From Siphonodentalium dalli (Eukaryota > Mollusca > Scaphopoda > Gadilida > Siphonodentaliidae): 64,000 bases of DNA. Shown here piece after piece: positions 14,569 to 27,050 of this stretch. The position numbers and the translations under genes were made by a program. Position 1 is the first letter of the stretch; each line of letters begins with the position of its first letter. The notes beneath the pieces were generated by a model that was not told the origin of the DNA, ran no database searches, and saw nothing but the letters and a program-made list of their open reading frames with translations. The DNA lies in the NCBI GenBank assembly GCA_032622095.1, contig CP136064.1:7745512-7809511 (forward strand), given 5' to 3'.

Positions 14569-15115
14569 GTAAGTACATAATTGGCAATAATCGACGTCAC
14601 ACACCGACTGACATTTAGCATTATACATACTGCCCTAAAGTCTTAGTGCGCTCATCATTTTACACCTGCATAATTGTTAAACTGCATCGAATGTATGCTT
14701 TCGATCAGTATTTAATTTAACCACACAATTTCTCAACCGTATTAGTGCAGGTGCTGACTTGCCAGAGCTGACACGGGACAATCTAATAATTGACATTAGA
14801 TAACCCCCTTACCAGGTTATGAGGTAGAACCGTGGAGTTGTCAAAGTCCTTGGTTATTTGTTAGCGAACCATAATAACAGTGCAATACAATTTGATCATT
14901 ATCTTATTTGCCGGCGCCTTCAACGCACCATCTACCGACTAACTTGAAAGCGCACGCTTGGGGCGCTATGTGGTCGAGCTTCAATATCGCGATGTCTTGT
15001 AAAGCTATATATGAGTGCGTTCATCATAAAAGTTTTGACAATTCGATAGTCATCGTTCCCGTTCATTTATGTAGAACAGAATCCAAACCAATTTCTCAAT
15101 CATTCGCTCATGCAG

Positions 15116-15229
15116 ATGTATGCGACGGTGTGGATTGCGAGCACGGTTGTTGTGATGAAGTCACTGGTACGTGTGATTGCTTGGACGGCTGGTCCTCGGA
15201 CGGAGGCGTGGGTATACCATGTGACACCA
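15116..15229 (+). CDS. EGF-like module exon, type A (reference copy)
   Basis: An internal exon of 114 nt encoding 38 residues. The acceptor is GCTCATGCAG just before 15116 and the donor is A|GTAAGTAC at 15230. Both flanking introns are phase 1, the usual arrangement for shuffled extracellular modules. Numbering the split Asp as 1, cysteines are at 3, 8, 12, 13, 20, 22 and 36, with HG at 10-11, CDC at 20-22 and GW at 25-26. The CxC..GW core is typical of EGF domains that bear an HG motif, as in tenascins and teneurins. The seventh cysteine and the 13-residue last loop are unusual. The module should be extracellular and disulphide-bonded. The flanking frame is also open upstream, but other units carry stops or indels there while the exon stays intact, so the exon is the constrained unit. 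The parent gene is not recognised. Confidence 0.8.
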
Positions 15230-15507
15230 GTAAGTACATCATTGGCGAAAATCAACGTCACACACCGACTGACATTTAGCATTATACATACTGCCCTAAA
15301 GTCTTAGCACGCTCATCTTTTCACACCTGCGGAATTGTTAAACTGCATTGAAATGTATGCTTTCGATCAGTATTTAATTTAACCACACAATTTCTCAACT
15401 GTATTAGTGCGGGTGCTAACTTGCCAGAGCTGACACGGGACAATCTAATGATTGACATTAGAAAACACCCTTACCAGGTTATGAGTTAGAACCGTGGAAT
15501 TGTCAAC

Positions 15508-15577
15508 GTCACTGGTACGTGCGATTGCATGGAAGGCTGGTCCTCGGACGGAGGCGTGGGTATACCATGTGACACCA
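15508..15577 (+). pseudogene. 5'-truncated EGF-like exon remnant
   Basis: Intron sequence GTCAACGTC runs directly into exon sequence GTCACTGG. Compared with the full unit at 16517-16834 this is a 315-bp deletion between two GTC triplets (3-bp microhomology). The acceptor is gone, while an orphan GTAAGTAC donor remains at 15578. Confidence 0.9.
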
Positions 15578-16124
15578 GTAAGTACATAATTGGCGATAAT
15601 CAACGTCACACACCGACTGACATTTAGCATTATACATACTGCCCTAAAGTCTTAGTGCGCTCATCATTTTACACCTGCATAATTGTTAAACTGCATCGAA
15701 TGTATGCTTTCAATCAGTATTTAATTTAACCACACAATTTCTCAACCGTATTAGTGCAGGTGCTGACTTGCCAGAGCTGACACGGGACAATCTAATGATT
15801 GACATTAGATAACCCCCTTACCAGGTTATGAGGTAGAACCGTGGAGTTGTCAAAGTCCTTGGTTATTTGTTAGTGAACCATAATAACAGTGCAATACAAT
15901 TTGAGCATTATCTTATTTGCCGGCGCCTTCAACGCACCATCTACCGACAAACTTTATAGCGCACGCTTGGGGCGCTATGTGGTCGAGCTTCAATATCGCG
16001 ATGTCTTGTAAAGCTATATATGAGTGCGTTCATCATAAAAGTTTTGACAATTCGATAGTCATCATTCCCGTTCATTTATGTAGAACAGAATCCAAACCAA
16101 TTTCTCAATCATTCGCTCATGCAG

Positions 16125-16238
16125 ATGTATGCGACGGTGTGGATTGCGAGCACGGTTGTTGTGATGAAGTCACTGGTACGTGCGATTGCTTGGACGGCTG
16201 GTCCTCGGACGGAGGCGTGGGTATACCATGTGACACCA
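16125..16238 (+). CDS. EGF-like module exon, type A
   Basis: Same encoded module as the exon at 15116. It follows the truncated unit at 15508 and precedes a type B unit. Confidence 0.8.
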
Positions 16239-16787
16239 GTAAGTACATCATTGGCGAAAATCAACGTCACACACCGACTGACATTTAGCATTATACATAC
16301 TGCCCTAAAGTCTTAGCACGCTCATCTTTTCACACCTGCGGAATTGTTAAACTGCATTGAAATGTATGCTTTCGATCAGTATTTAATTTAACCACACAAT
16401 TTCTCAACTGTAATAGTGCGGGTTCTAACTTGCCAGAGCTGACACGGGACAATCTAATGATTGACATTAGAAAACACCCTTACCAGGTTATGAGTTAGAA
16501 CCATGGAATTGTCAACGTCCCTTGGTTATTTGTTAGCGAACCATAATAACGGTGCAATACAATTTGAGCATTATCTTATTTGCCGGCGCCTTCAACGCAC
16601 CATCTACCGATTAACTTTATAACGCACGGTTGGGGCGCTATGTGGAGGATCTGCAATATCGCGATGTCTTGTAAAGTTATATATGAGTGTGTTCGTCATA
16701 AAAGTTTTGACAATTCGATAGTCATCGTTCCCGTTCATTTACGTAGAAAAGAATCCAAACCAATTTCTCAATCATTCGATAATGCAG

Positions 16788-16901
16788 ATGTATGCGACGA
16801 TGTGGATTGCGAGCACGGTTGTTGTGATGAAGTCACTGGTACGTGCGATTGCTTGGACGGCTGGTCCTCGGACGGAGGCGCGGGTATACCATGTGACGCC
16901 A
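16788..16901 (+). CDS. EGF-like module exon, type B
   Basis: Asp replaces Gly at residue 5 (CDDVD), Ala replaces Val at 32 (GGAGIP), and the end is CDA instead of CDT. Seven cysteines kept. The acceptor context GATAATGCAG differs from other units and is shared with the copy at 21765. Confidence 0.8.
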
Positions 16902-17448
16902 GTAAGTACATCATTGACGAAAATCAACGTCACACACCGACTGATATTTAGCACTATACATACTGCCCTAAAGTCTTAGCACGCTCATCTTTTCACACCT
17001 GCGGAATTGTTAAACTGCATCGACTGTATGCTTTCGATCAGTATTTAATTTAACCACACAATTTCTCAACCGTATTAGAACAGGAGCCAATTTGTCAGAG
17101 CTTACACAGGACAATCTAATGAATGACATTAGAAAACACCCTTACCAGGTTATGAGGTAGAACCGTGGAATGTCAAAGTCCCTTGGTTATTTGTTAGCGA
17201 ACCATAATAACGGTGCAATACAATTTGAGCATTATCTTATTTGAAGGCGCCTTCAATGCACCATCTACCGATTAACATTATAACGCACGCTTGGGGCGCT
17301 ATGTGGATGAGCTGCAATATCGTGATGTCTTGTAAAGCTATATATGAGTGCGTTCATCATAAAAGTTTTGACAATTCGATAGTCATCGTTCCCGTTCATT
17401 TATCTAGAACAGAATCCAAACCAATTTCTCAATCATTCGCTCATGCAG

Positions 17449-17562
17449 ATGTATGCGACGATGTGGATTGCGAGTACGGTTGTTGTGATGAAGTCACTGG
17501 AACGTGCGATTGCTTGGATGGCTGGTCCTCGGACGGAGGCGTGGGTATACCATGTGACACCA
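17449..17562 (+). CDS. EGF-like module exon, type C
   Basis: Encodes CDDVDCEYG, with Tyr in place of the His of the HG motif. The exon frame stops soon after the donor (IIDEN then TAA), so read-through of this intron would truncate the protein. This supports splicing at the donor. Confidence 0.8.
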
Positions 17563-18102
17563 GTAAGTACATCATTGACGAAAATTAACGTCACAGACCG
17601 ACTGACGTTTAGCATTATACATACTGCCCTGAAGTCTTAGTACGCTCATCATTTTACACCTGCGGAATTGTTAAACTGCATCGACTGTATGCTTTCAATC
17701 AGTATTAACCACTCAATTTCTCAACCGTATTAGAACAGGAGCCAATTTGTCAGAGCTTACACGGGACAATCTAATGAATGACATTAGAAAACACCCTTAC
17801 CAGGTTATGAGGTAAAATCGTGGAATGTCAAAGTCTCTTGGTTATTTGTTAGCGAACCATAATAACGGTGCAATACAATTTGAGCAGTATCTTATTTGCT
17901 GCGCCTTCAATGCACCATCTACCGATTAACATTATAACGCACGCTTGGGGCGCTATGTGGACGAGCTGCGATATCGCGATGTCTTGTAAAGCTAAATATG
18001 AGTGTGTTCGTCATAAAAGTTTTGACAATTCGATAGTCATCGTTCCCATTCATTTTCGTAGAAAAGAATCCAAACCCATTTCTCAATCATTCGCTCATAC
18101 AG

Positions 18103-18216
18103 ATGTATGCGACGATGTGGATTGCGAGCACGGTTGTTGTGATGAAGTCACTGGTACGTGCGATTGCATGGAAGGCTGGTCCTCGGACGGAGGCGTGGGT
18201 ATACCATGTGACACCA
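18103..18216 (+). CDS. EGF-like module exon, type D
   Basis: Encodes CDDVD and CMEGW (Met-Glu replacing Leu-Asp before the conserved GW). The acceptor context is CTCATACAG. Confidence 0.8.
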
Positions 18217-18777
18217 GTAAGTACATAATTGGCAATAATCGACGTCACACACCGACTGACATTTAGCATTATACATACTGCCCTAAAGTCTTAGTGCGCT
18301 CATCATTTTACACCTGCATAATTGTTAAACTGCATCGAATGTATGCTTTCGATCAGTATTTAATTTAACCACACAATTTCTCAACCGTATTAGTGCAGGT
18401 GCTGACTTGCCAGAGCTGACTTGCCAGAGCTGACATGGGACAATCTAATGATTGACATTAGATAACCCCCTTACCAGGTTATGAGGTAGAACCGTGGAGT
18501 TGTCAAAGTCCTTGGTTATTTGTTAGCGAACCATAATAACAGTGCAATACAATTTGAGCATTATCTTATTTGCCGGCGCCTTCAACGCACCCTCTACCGA
18601 CTAACTTTATAGCGCACGCTTGGGGCGCTATGTGGTCGAGCTTCAATATCGCGATGTCTTGTAAAGCTATATATGAGTGCGTTCATCATAAAAGTTTTGA
18701 CAATTCGATAGTCATCGTTCCCGTTCCTTTATGTAGAACAGAATCCAAACCAATTTCTCAATCATTCGCTCATGCAG

Positions 18778-18891
18778 ATGTATGCGACGGTGTGGATTGC
18801 GAGCACGGTTGTTGTGATGAAGTCACTGGTACGTGCGATTGCTTGGACGGCTGGTCCTCGGACGGGGGCGTGGGTATACCATGTGACACCA
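18778..18891 (+). CDS. EGF-like module exon, type A
   Basis: Type A module at the end of the first 4,977-bp block. The differences from 15116 are a CATTTATG to CCTTTATG change in the upstream intron and a silent GGG for GGA inside the exon, both shared with the copy at 23755. Confidence 0.8.
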
Positions 18892-19431
18892 GTAAGTACA
18901 TCATTGGCGAAAATCAACGTCACACACCGACTGACATTTAGCATTATACATACTGCCCTAAAGTCTTAGCACGCTCATCATTTTACTCCTGCGGAATTGT
19001 TAAACTGCATCGACTCTATGCTTTCAATCAGTATTAACCACTCAATTTCTCAATCGTATTAGAACAGGAGCCAATTTGTCAGAGCTTAGACGGGACAATC
19101 TAATGAATGACATTAGAAAACACCCTTACCAGGTTATGAGGTAGAATCGTGGAATGTCAAAGTCTCTTGGTTATTTGTTAGCGAACCATAATAACGGTGC
19201 AATACAATTTGAGCAGTATCTTATTTGCTGCGCCTTCAATGCACCATCTACCGATTAACATTATAACGCACGCTTGGGGCGCTATGTGGACGAGCTGCGA
19301 TATCGCGATGTCTTGTAAAGCTAAATATGAGTGTGTTCGTCATAATAGTTTTGACAATTCGATAGTCATCGTTCCCATTCATTTTCGTAGAAAAGAATCC
19401 AAACCCATTTCTCAATCATTCGCTCATACAG

Positions 19432-19545
19432 ATGTATGCGACAATGTGGATTGCGAGCACGGTTGTTGTGATGAAGTCACTGGTACGTGCGATTGCATGG
19501 ATGGCTGGTCCTCGGACGGAGGCGTGGGTATACCATGTGACACCA
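19432..19545 (+). CDS. EGF-like module exon, type D variant
   Basis: Encodes CDNVD and CMDGW: Asn at residue 5, and Met-Asp before GW. This is the positional equivalent of the damaged exon at 14454 and shows what that copy should look like if its extra T is an error. Confidence 0.8.
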
Positions 19546-20092
19546 GTAAGTACATAATTGGCAATAATCGACGTCACACACCGACTGACATTTAGCATTA
19601 TACATACTGCCCTAAAGTCTTAGTGCGCTCATCATTTTACACCTGCATAATTGTTAAACTGCATCGAATGTATGCTTTCGATCAGTATTTAGTTTAACCA
19701 CACAATTTCTCAACCGTATTAGTGCAGGTGCTGACTTGCCAGAGCTGACACGGGACAATCTAATAATTGACATTAGATAACCCCCTTACCAGGTTATGAG
19801 GTAGAACCGTGCAGTTGTCAAAGTCCTTGGTTATTTGTTAGCGAACCATAATAACAGTGCAATACAATTTGAGCATTATCTTATTTGCCGGCGCCTTCAA
19901 CGCACCATCTACCGACTAACTTTAAAGCGCACGCTTGGGGCGCTATGTGGTCGAGCTTCAATATCGCGATGTCTTGTAAAGCTATATATGAGTGCGTTCA
20001 TCATAAACGTTTTGACAATTCGATAGTCATCGTTCCCGTTCATTTATGTAGAACAGAATCCAAACCAATTTCTCAATCATTCGCTCATGCAG

Positions 20093-20206
20093 ATGTATGC
20101 GACGGTGTGGATTGCGAGCACGGTTGTTGTGATGAAGTCACTGGTACGTGCGATTGCTTGGACGGCTGGTCCTCGGACGGAGGCGTGGGTATACCATGTG
20201 ACACCA
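20093..20206 (+). CDS. EGF-like module exon, type A
   Basis: Duplicate of 15116, displaced 4,977 bp. The upstream intron has AAACGT in place of AAAAGT. Confidence 0.8.
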
Positions 20207-20484
20207 GTAAGTACATCATTGGCGAAAATCAACGTCACACACCGACTGACATTTAGCATTATACATACTGCCCTAAAGTCTTAGCACGCTCATCTTTTCA
20301 CACCTGCGGAATTGTTAAACTGCATTGAAATGTATGCTTTCGATCAGTATTTAATTTAACCACACAATTTCTCAACTGTATTAGTGCGGGTGCTAACTTG
20401 CCAGAGCTGACACGGGACAATCTAATGATTGACATTAGAAAACACCCTTACCAGGTTATGAGTTAGAACCGTGGAATTGTCAAC

Positions 20485-20554
20485 GTCACTGGTACGTGCG
20501 ATTGCATGGAAGGCTGGTCCTCGGACGGAGGCGTGGGTATACCATGTGACACCA
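20485..20554 (+). pseudogene. 5'-truncated EGF-like exon remnant
   Basis: Same GTC/GTC deletion junction as 15508, displaced 4,977 bp. It was therefore copied with the block and did not arise again. Confidence 0.9.
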
Positions 20555-21101
20555 GTAAGTACATAATTGGCGATAATCAACGTCACACACCGACTGACAT
20601 TTAGCATTATACATACTGCCCTAAAGTCTTAGTGCGCTCATCATTTTACACCTGCATAATTGTTAAACTGCATCGAATGTATGCTTTCAATCAGTATTTA
20701 ATTTAACCACACAATTTCTCAACCGTATTAGTGCAGGTGCTGACTTGCCAGAGCTGACACGGGACAATCTAATGATTGACATTAGATAACCCCCTTACCA
20801 GGTTATGAGGTAGAACCGTGGAGTTGTCAAAGTCCTTGGTTATTTGTTAGTGAACCATAATAACAGTGCAATACAATTTGAGCATTATCTTATTTGCCGG
20901 CGCCTTCAACGCACCATCTACCGACTAACTTTATAGCGCACGCTTGGGGCGCTATGTGGTCGAGCTTCAATATCGCGATGTCTTGTAAAGCTATATATGA
21001 GTGCGTTCATCATAAAAGTTTTGACAATTCGATAGTCATCGTTCCCGTTCATTTATGTAGAACAGAATCCAAACCAATTTCTCAATCATTCGCTCATGCA
21101 G

Positions 21102-21215
21102 ATGTATGCGACGGTGTGGATTGCGAGCACGGTTGTTGTGATGAAGTCACTGGTACGTGCGATTGCTTGGACGGCTGGTCCTCGGACGGAGGCGTGGGTA
21201 TACCATGTGACACCA
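21102..21215 (+). CDS. EGF-like module exon, type A
   Basis: Duplicate of 16125, displaced 4,977 bp. First member of the A-B-C-D series that repeats at 23755. Confidence 0.8.
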
Positions 21216-21764
21216 GTAAGTACATCATTGGCGAAAATCAACGTCACACACCGACTGACATTTAGCATTATACATACTGCCCTAAAGTCTTAGCACGCTC
21301 ATCTTTTCACACCTGCGGAATTGTTAAACTGCATTGAAATGTATGCTTTCGATCAGTATTTAATTTAACCACACAATTTCTCAACTGTAATAGTGCGGGT
21401 TCTAACTTGCCAGAGCTGACACGGGACAATCTAATGATTGACATTAGAAAACACCCTTACCAGGTTATGAGTTAGAACCGTGGAATTGTCAACGTCCCTT
21501 GGTTATTTGTTAGCGAACCATAATAACGGTGCAATACAATTTGAGCATTATCTTATTTGCCGGCGCCTTCAACGCACCATCTACCGATTAACTTTATAAC
21601 GCACGGTTGGGGCGCTATGTGGAGGATCTGCAATATCGCGATGTCTTGTAAAGTTATATATGAGTGTGTTCGTCATAAAAGTTTTGACAATTCGATAGTC
21701 ATCGTTCCCGTTCATTTACGTAGAAAAGAATCCAAACCAATTTCTCAATCATTCGATAATGCAG

Positions 21765-21878
21765 ATGTATGCGACGATGTGGATTGCGAGCACGGTTGTT
21801 GTGATGAAGTCACTGGTACGTGCGATTGCTTGGACGGCTGGTCCTCGGACGGAGGCGCGGGTATACCATGTGACGCCA
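21765..21878 (+). CDS. EGF-like module exon, type B
   Basis: Duplicate of 16788 with the same CDDVD, GGAG and CDA features and the same GATAATGCAG acceptor context. Confidence 0.8.
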
Positions 21879-22425
21879 GTAAGTACATCATTGACGAAAA
21901 TCAACGTCACACACCAACTGATATTTAGCACTATACATACTGCCCTAAAGTCTTAGCACGCTCATCTTTTCACACCTGCGGAATTGTTAAACTGCATCGA
22001 CTGTATGCTTTCGATCAGTATTTAATTTAACCACACAATTTCTCAACCGTATTAGAACAGGAGCCAATTTGTCAGAGCTTACACAGGACAATCTAATGAA
22101 TGACATTAGAAAACACCCTTACCAGGTTATGAGGTAGAACCGTGGAATGTCAAAGTCCCTTGGTTATTTGTTAGCGAACCATAATAACGGTGCAATACAA
22201 TTTGAGCATTATCTTATTTGAAGGCGCCTTCAATGCACCATCTACCGATTAACATTATAACGCACGCTTGGGGCGCTATGTGGATGAGCTGCAATATCGT
22301 GATGTCTTGTAAAGCTATATATGAGTGCGTTCATCATAAAAGTTTTGACAATTCGATAGTCATCGTTCCCGTTGATTTATCTAGAACAGAATCCAAACCA
22401 ATTTCTCAATCATTCGCTCATGCAG

Positions 22426-22539
22426 ATGTATGCGACGATGTGGATTGCGAGTACGGTTGTTGTGATGAAGTCACTGGTACGTGCGATTGCTTGGATGGCT
22501 GGTCCTCGGACGGAGGCGTGGGTATACCATGTGACACCA
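22426..22539 (+). CDS. EGF-like module exon, type C
   Basis: Duplicate of 17449, with Tyr in the HG motif. One silent difference: GGT in place of GGA at residue 18. Confidence 0.8.
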
Positions 22540-23079
22540 GTAAGTACATCATTGACGAAAATTAACGTCACAGACCGACTGACATTTAGCATTATACATA
22601 CTGCCCTGAAGTCTTAGTACGCTCATCATTTTACACCTGCGGAATTGTTAAACTGCATCGACTGTATGCTTTCAATCAGTATTAACCACTCAATTTCTCA
22701 ACCGTATTAGAACAGGAGCCAATTTGTCAGAGCTTACACGGGACAATCTAATGAATGACATTAGAAAACACCCTTACCAGGTTATGAGGTAGAATCGAGG
22801 AATGTCAAAGTCTCTTGGTTATTTGTTAGCGAACCATAATAACGGTGCAATACAATTTGAGCAGTATCTTATTTGCTGCGCCTTCAATGCACCATCTACC
22901 GATTAACATTATAACGCACGCTTGGGGCGCTATGTGGACGAGCTGCGATATCGCGATGTCTTGTAAAGCTAAATATGAGTGTGTTCGTCATAAAAGTTTT
23001 GACAATTCGATAGTCATCGTTCCCATTCATTTCCGTAGAAAAGAATCCAAACCCATTTCTCAATCATTCGCTCATACAG

Positions 23080-23193
23080 ATGTATGCGACGATGTGGATT
23101 GCGAGCACGGTTGTTGTGTTGAAGTCACTGGTACGTGCGATTGCATGGAAGGCTGGTCCTCGGACGGAGGCGTGGGTATACCATGTGACACCA
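23080..23193 (+). CDS. EGF-like module exon, type D with CCV change
   Basis: Duplicate of 18103 with Asp14 replaced by Val just after the double cysteine (GAT to GTT). This is one of few amino-acid differences between the two 4,977-bp copies. Confidence 0.8.
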
Positions 23194-23754
23194 GTAAGTA
23201 CATAATTGGCAATAATCGACGTCACACACCGACTGACATTTAGCATTATACATACTGCCCTAAAGTCTTAGTGCGCTCATCATTTTACACCTGCATAATT
23301 GTTAAACTGCATCGAATGTATGCTTTCGATCAGTATTTAATTTAACCACACAATTTCTCAACCGTATTAGTGCAGGTGCTGACTTGCCAGAGCTGACTTG
23401 CCAGAGCTGACACGGGACAATCTAATGATTGACATTAGATAACCCCCTTACCAGGTTATGAGGTAGAACCGTGGAGTTGTCAAAGTCCTTGGTTATTTGT
23501 TAGCGAACCATAATAACAGTGCAATACAATTTGAGCATTATCTTATTTGCCGGCGCCTTCAACGCACCCTCTACCGACTAACTTTATAGCGCACGCTTGG
23601 GGCGCTATGTGGTCGAGCTTCAATATCGCGATGTCTTGTAAAGCTATATATGAGTGCGTTCATCATAAAAGTTTTGACAATTCGATAGTCATCGTTCCCG
23701 TTCCTTTATGTAGAACAGAATCCAAACCAATTTCTCAATCATTCGCTCATGCAG

Positions 23755-23868
23755 ATGTATGCGACGGTGTGGATTGCGAGCACGGTTGTTGTGATGAAGT
23801 CACTGGTACGTGCGATTGCTTGGACGGCTGGTCCTCGGACGGGGGCGTGGGTATACCATGTGACACCA
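23755..23868 (+). CDS. EGF-like module exon, type A
   Basis: Duplicate of 18778, including the silent GGG codon. The following intron switches to a different type, marking the end of the second 4,977-bp block. Confidence 0.8.
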
Positions 23869-24417
23869 GTAAGTACATCATTGGCGAAAATCAACGTCAC
23901 ACACCGACTGACATTTAGCATTATACATACTGCCCTAAAGTCTTAGCACGCTCATCTTTACACACCTGCGGAATTGTTAAACAGCATTGAAATGTATGCT
24001 TTCGATCAGTATTTAATTTAACCACACAATTTCTCAACTGTATTAGTGCGGGTGCTAACTTGCCAGAGCTGACACGGGACAATCTAATGATTGACATTAG
24101 AAAACACCCTTACCAGGTTATGAGTTAGAACCGTGGAATTGTCAACGTCCCTTGGTTATTTGTTAGCGAACCATAATAACGGTGCAATACAATTTGAGCA
24201 TTATCTTATTTGCCGGCGCCTTCAACGCACCATCTACCGATTAACTTTATAACGCACGGTTGGGGCGCTATGTGGAGGATCTGCAATATCGCGATGTCTT
24301 GTAAAGCTATATATGAGTGTGTTCGTCATAAAAGTTTTGACAATTCGATAGTCATCGTTCCCGTTCATTTACGTAGAAAAGAATCCAAACCAATTTCTCA
24401 ATCATTCGCTCATGCAG

Positions 24418-24531
24418 ATGTATGCGACGATGTGGATTGCGAGCACGGTTGTTGTGATGAAGTCACTGGTACGTGCGATTGCTTGGACGGCTGGTCCTCG
24501 GACGGAGGCGCGGGTATACCATGTGACGCCA
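24418..24531 (+). CDS. EGF-like module exon, type B
   Basis: CDDVD, GGAG and CDA as in other B copies, but with the common GCTCATGCAG acceptor context. It lies 2,653 bp after the B copy at 21765. Confidence 0.8.
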
Positions 24532-25078
24532 GTAAGTACATCATTGACGAAAATCAACGTCACACACCGACTGATATTTAGCACTATACATACTGCCCTA
24601 AAGTCTTAGCACGCTCATCTTTTCACACCTGCGGAATTGTTAAACTGCATCGACTGTATGCTTTCGATCAGTATTTAATTTAACCACACAATTTCTCAAC
24701 CGTATTAGAACAGGAGCCAATTTGTCAGAGCTTACACGGGACAATCTAATGAATGACATTAGAAAACACCCTTACCAGGTTATGAGGTAGAACCGTGGAA
24801 TGTCAAAGTCCCTTGGTTATTTGTTAGCGAACCATAATAACGGTGCAATACAATTTGAGCATTATCTTATTTGAAGGCACCTTCAATGCACCATCTACCG
24901 ATTAACATTATAACGCACGCTTGGAGCGCTATGTGGATGAGCTGCAATATCGTGATGTCTTGTAAAGCTATATATGAGTGCGTTCATCATAAAAGTTTTG
25001 ACAATTCGATAGTCATCGTTCCCGTTCATTTATCTAGAACAGAATCCAAACCAATTTCTCAATCATTCGCTCATGCAG

Positions 25079-25192
25079 ATGTATGCGACGATGTGGATTG
25101 CGAGCACGGTTGTTGTGATGAAGTCACTGGTACGTGCGATTGCTTGGATGGCTGGTCCTCGGACGGAGGCGTGGGTATACCATGTGACACCA
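25079..25192 (+). CDS. EGF-like module exon, type C with restored His
   Basis: Type C surroundings, with a stop soon after the donor (IIGEN then TAA), but the exon reads CEHG, not CEYG. This is a mosaic of C intron and A/B-like exon. Confidence 0.8.
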
Positions 25193-25732
25193 GTAAGTAC
25201 ATCATTGGCGAAAATTAACGTCACAGACCGACTGACATTTAGCATTATACATACTGCCCTGAAGTCTTAGTACGCTCATCATTTTACACCTGCGGAATTG
25301 TTAAACTGCATCGACTGTATGCTTTCAATCAGTATTAACCACTCAATTTCTCAACCGTATTAGAACAGGAGCCAATTTGTCAGAGCTTACACGGGACAAT
25401 CTAATGAATGACATTAGAAAACACCCTTACCAGGTTATGAGGTAAAATCGTGGAATGTCAAAGTCTCTTGGTTATTTGTTAGCGAACCATAATAACGGTG
25501 CAATACAATTTGAGCATTATCTTATTTGCTGCGCCTTCAATGCACCATCTACCGATTAACATTATAACGCACGCTTGGGGCGCTATGTGGACGAGCTGCG
25601 ATATCGAGATGTCTTGTAAAGCTAAATATGAGTGTGTTCGTCATAAAAGTTTTGACAATTCGATAGTCATCGTTCCCATTCATTTTCGTAGAAAATAATC
25701 CAAACCCATTTCTCAATCATTCGCTCATACAG

Positions 25733-25846
25733 ATGTATGCGACGATGTGGATTGCGAGCACGGTTGTTGTGATGAAGTCACTGGTACGTGCGATTGCATG
25801 GAAGGCTGGTCCTCGGACGGAGGCGTGGGTATACCATGTGACACCA
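25733..25846 (+). CDS. EGF-like module exon, type D
   Basis: CDDVD and CMEGW. A TAA stop lies in the same frame upstream (AGAAAATAATCC near 25691) while the exon is intact. This is direct evidence that the open frame upstream of other exons is not coding. Confidence 0.82.
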
Positions 25847-26393
25847 GTAAGTACATAATTGGCGATAATCAACGTCACACACCGACTGACATTTAGCATT
25901 ATACATACTGCCCTAAAGTCTTAGTGCGCTCATCATTTTACACCTGCATAATTGTTAAACTGCATCGAATGTATGCTTTCGATCAGTATTTAATTTAACC
26001 ACACAATTTCTCAACCGTATTAGTGCAGGTGCTGACTTGCCAGAGCTGACACGGGACAATCTAATGAATGACATTAGATAACCCCCTTACCAGGTTATGA
26101 GGTAGAACCGTGGAGTTGTCAAAGTCCTTGGTTATTTGTTAGCGAACCATAATAACAGTGCAATACAATTTGAGCATTATCTTATTTGCCGGCGCCTTCA
26201 ACGCACCCTCTACCAACTAACTTTATAGCGCACGCTTGGGGCGCTATGTGGTCGAGCTTCAATATCGCGATGTCTTGTAAAGCTATATATGAGTGCGTTC
26301 ATCATAAAAGTTTTGACAATTCGATAGTCATCGTTCCCGTTCATTTATGTAGAACAGAATCCGAACCAATTTCTCAATCATTCGCTCATGCAG

Positions 26394-26507
26394 ATGTATG
26401 CGACGGTGTGGATTGCGAGCACGGTTGTTGTGATGAAGTCACTGGTACGTGCGATTGCTTGGACGGCTGGTCCTCGGACGGAGGCGTGGGTATACCATGT
26501 GACACCA
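26394..26507 (+). CDS. EGF-like module exon, type A
   Basis: Type A module 2,639 bp after the A copy at 23755. It starts the less regular right end of the array. Confidence 0.8.
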
Positions 26508-27050
26508 GTAAGTACATCATTGGCGAAAATCAACGTCACACACCGACTGACATTTAGCATTATACATACTGCCCTAAAGTCTTAGCATGCTCATTTTTTC
26601 ACACCTGCGGAATTGTTAAACTGCATTGAAATATATGCTTTCGATCAGTATTTAATTTAACCACACAATTTCTCAACTGTATTAGTGCGGGTGCTAACTT
26701 GCCAGAGCTGACACGGGACAATCTAATGATTGACATTAGAAAACACCCTTACCAGGTTATGAGTTAGAACCGTGGAATTGTCAACGTCCCTTGGTTATTT
26801 GTTAGCGAACCATAATAACGGTGCAATAAAATTTGAGCATTATCTTATTTGCCTTCAACGCACCATCTACCGATTAACTTTATAACGCACGCTTGGGGCG
26901 CTATGTTGAAGATCTGCAATATCGCGATGTCTTGTAAAGCTATATATGAGTGTGTTCGTCATAAAAGTTTTGACAATTCGATAGTCATCGTTCCCGTTCA
27001 TTTACGTAGAAAAGAATCCAAACCAATTTCTCAATCATTCGCTCATGCAG

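Larger units (their letters stand above)
13994..23947 (+). repeat. 4,977-bp higher-order tandem duplication (two copies)
   Basis: Exons at 15116, 15508, 16125, 16788, 17449, 18103 and 18778 recur at 20093, 20485, 21102, 21765, 22426, 23080 and 23755, every one displaced by exactly 4,977 bp. Copies are about 13994-18970 and 18971-23947. By eye only around ten substitutions separate them, for example CATTTATCT/GATTTATCT near 17398/22375 and GTGATGAAG/GTGTTGAAG in the exons at 18103/23080. A private 14-bp tandem duplication (TTGCCAGAGCTGAC, near 18405 and 23382) is shared by both. The right-hand breakpoint is placed where the introns after exons 18778 and 23755 diverge. Confidence 0.9.

Noticed and set aside
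14908-26557. 123-codon frames covering each EGF exon plus flanking sequence
   Set aside because: They begin at TTG and include intron. Other units have stops (25691), early termination (17588) or indels (27925) in the flanks while the 114-nt exon stays open, so only the exon is called.
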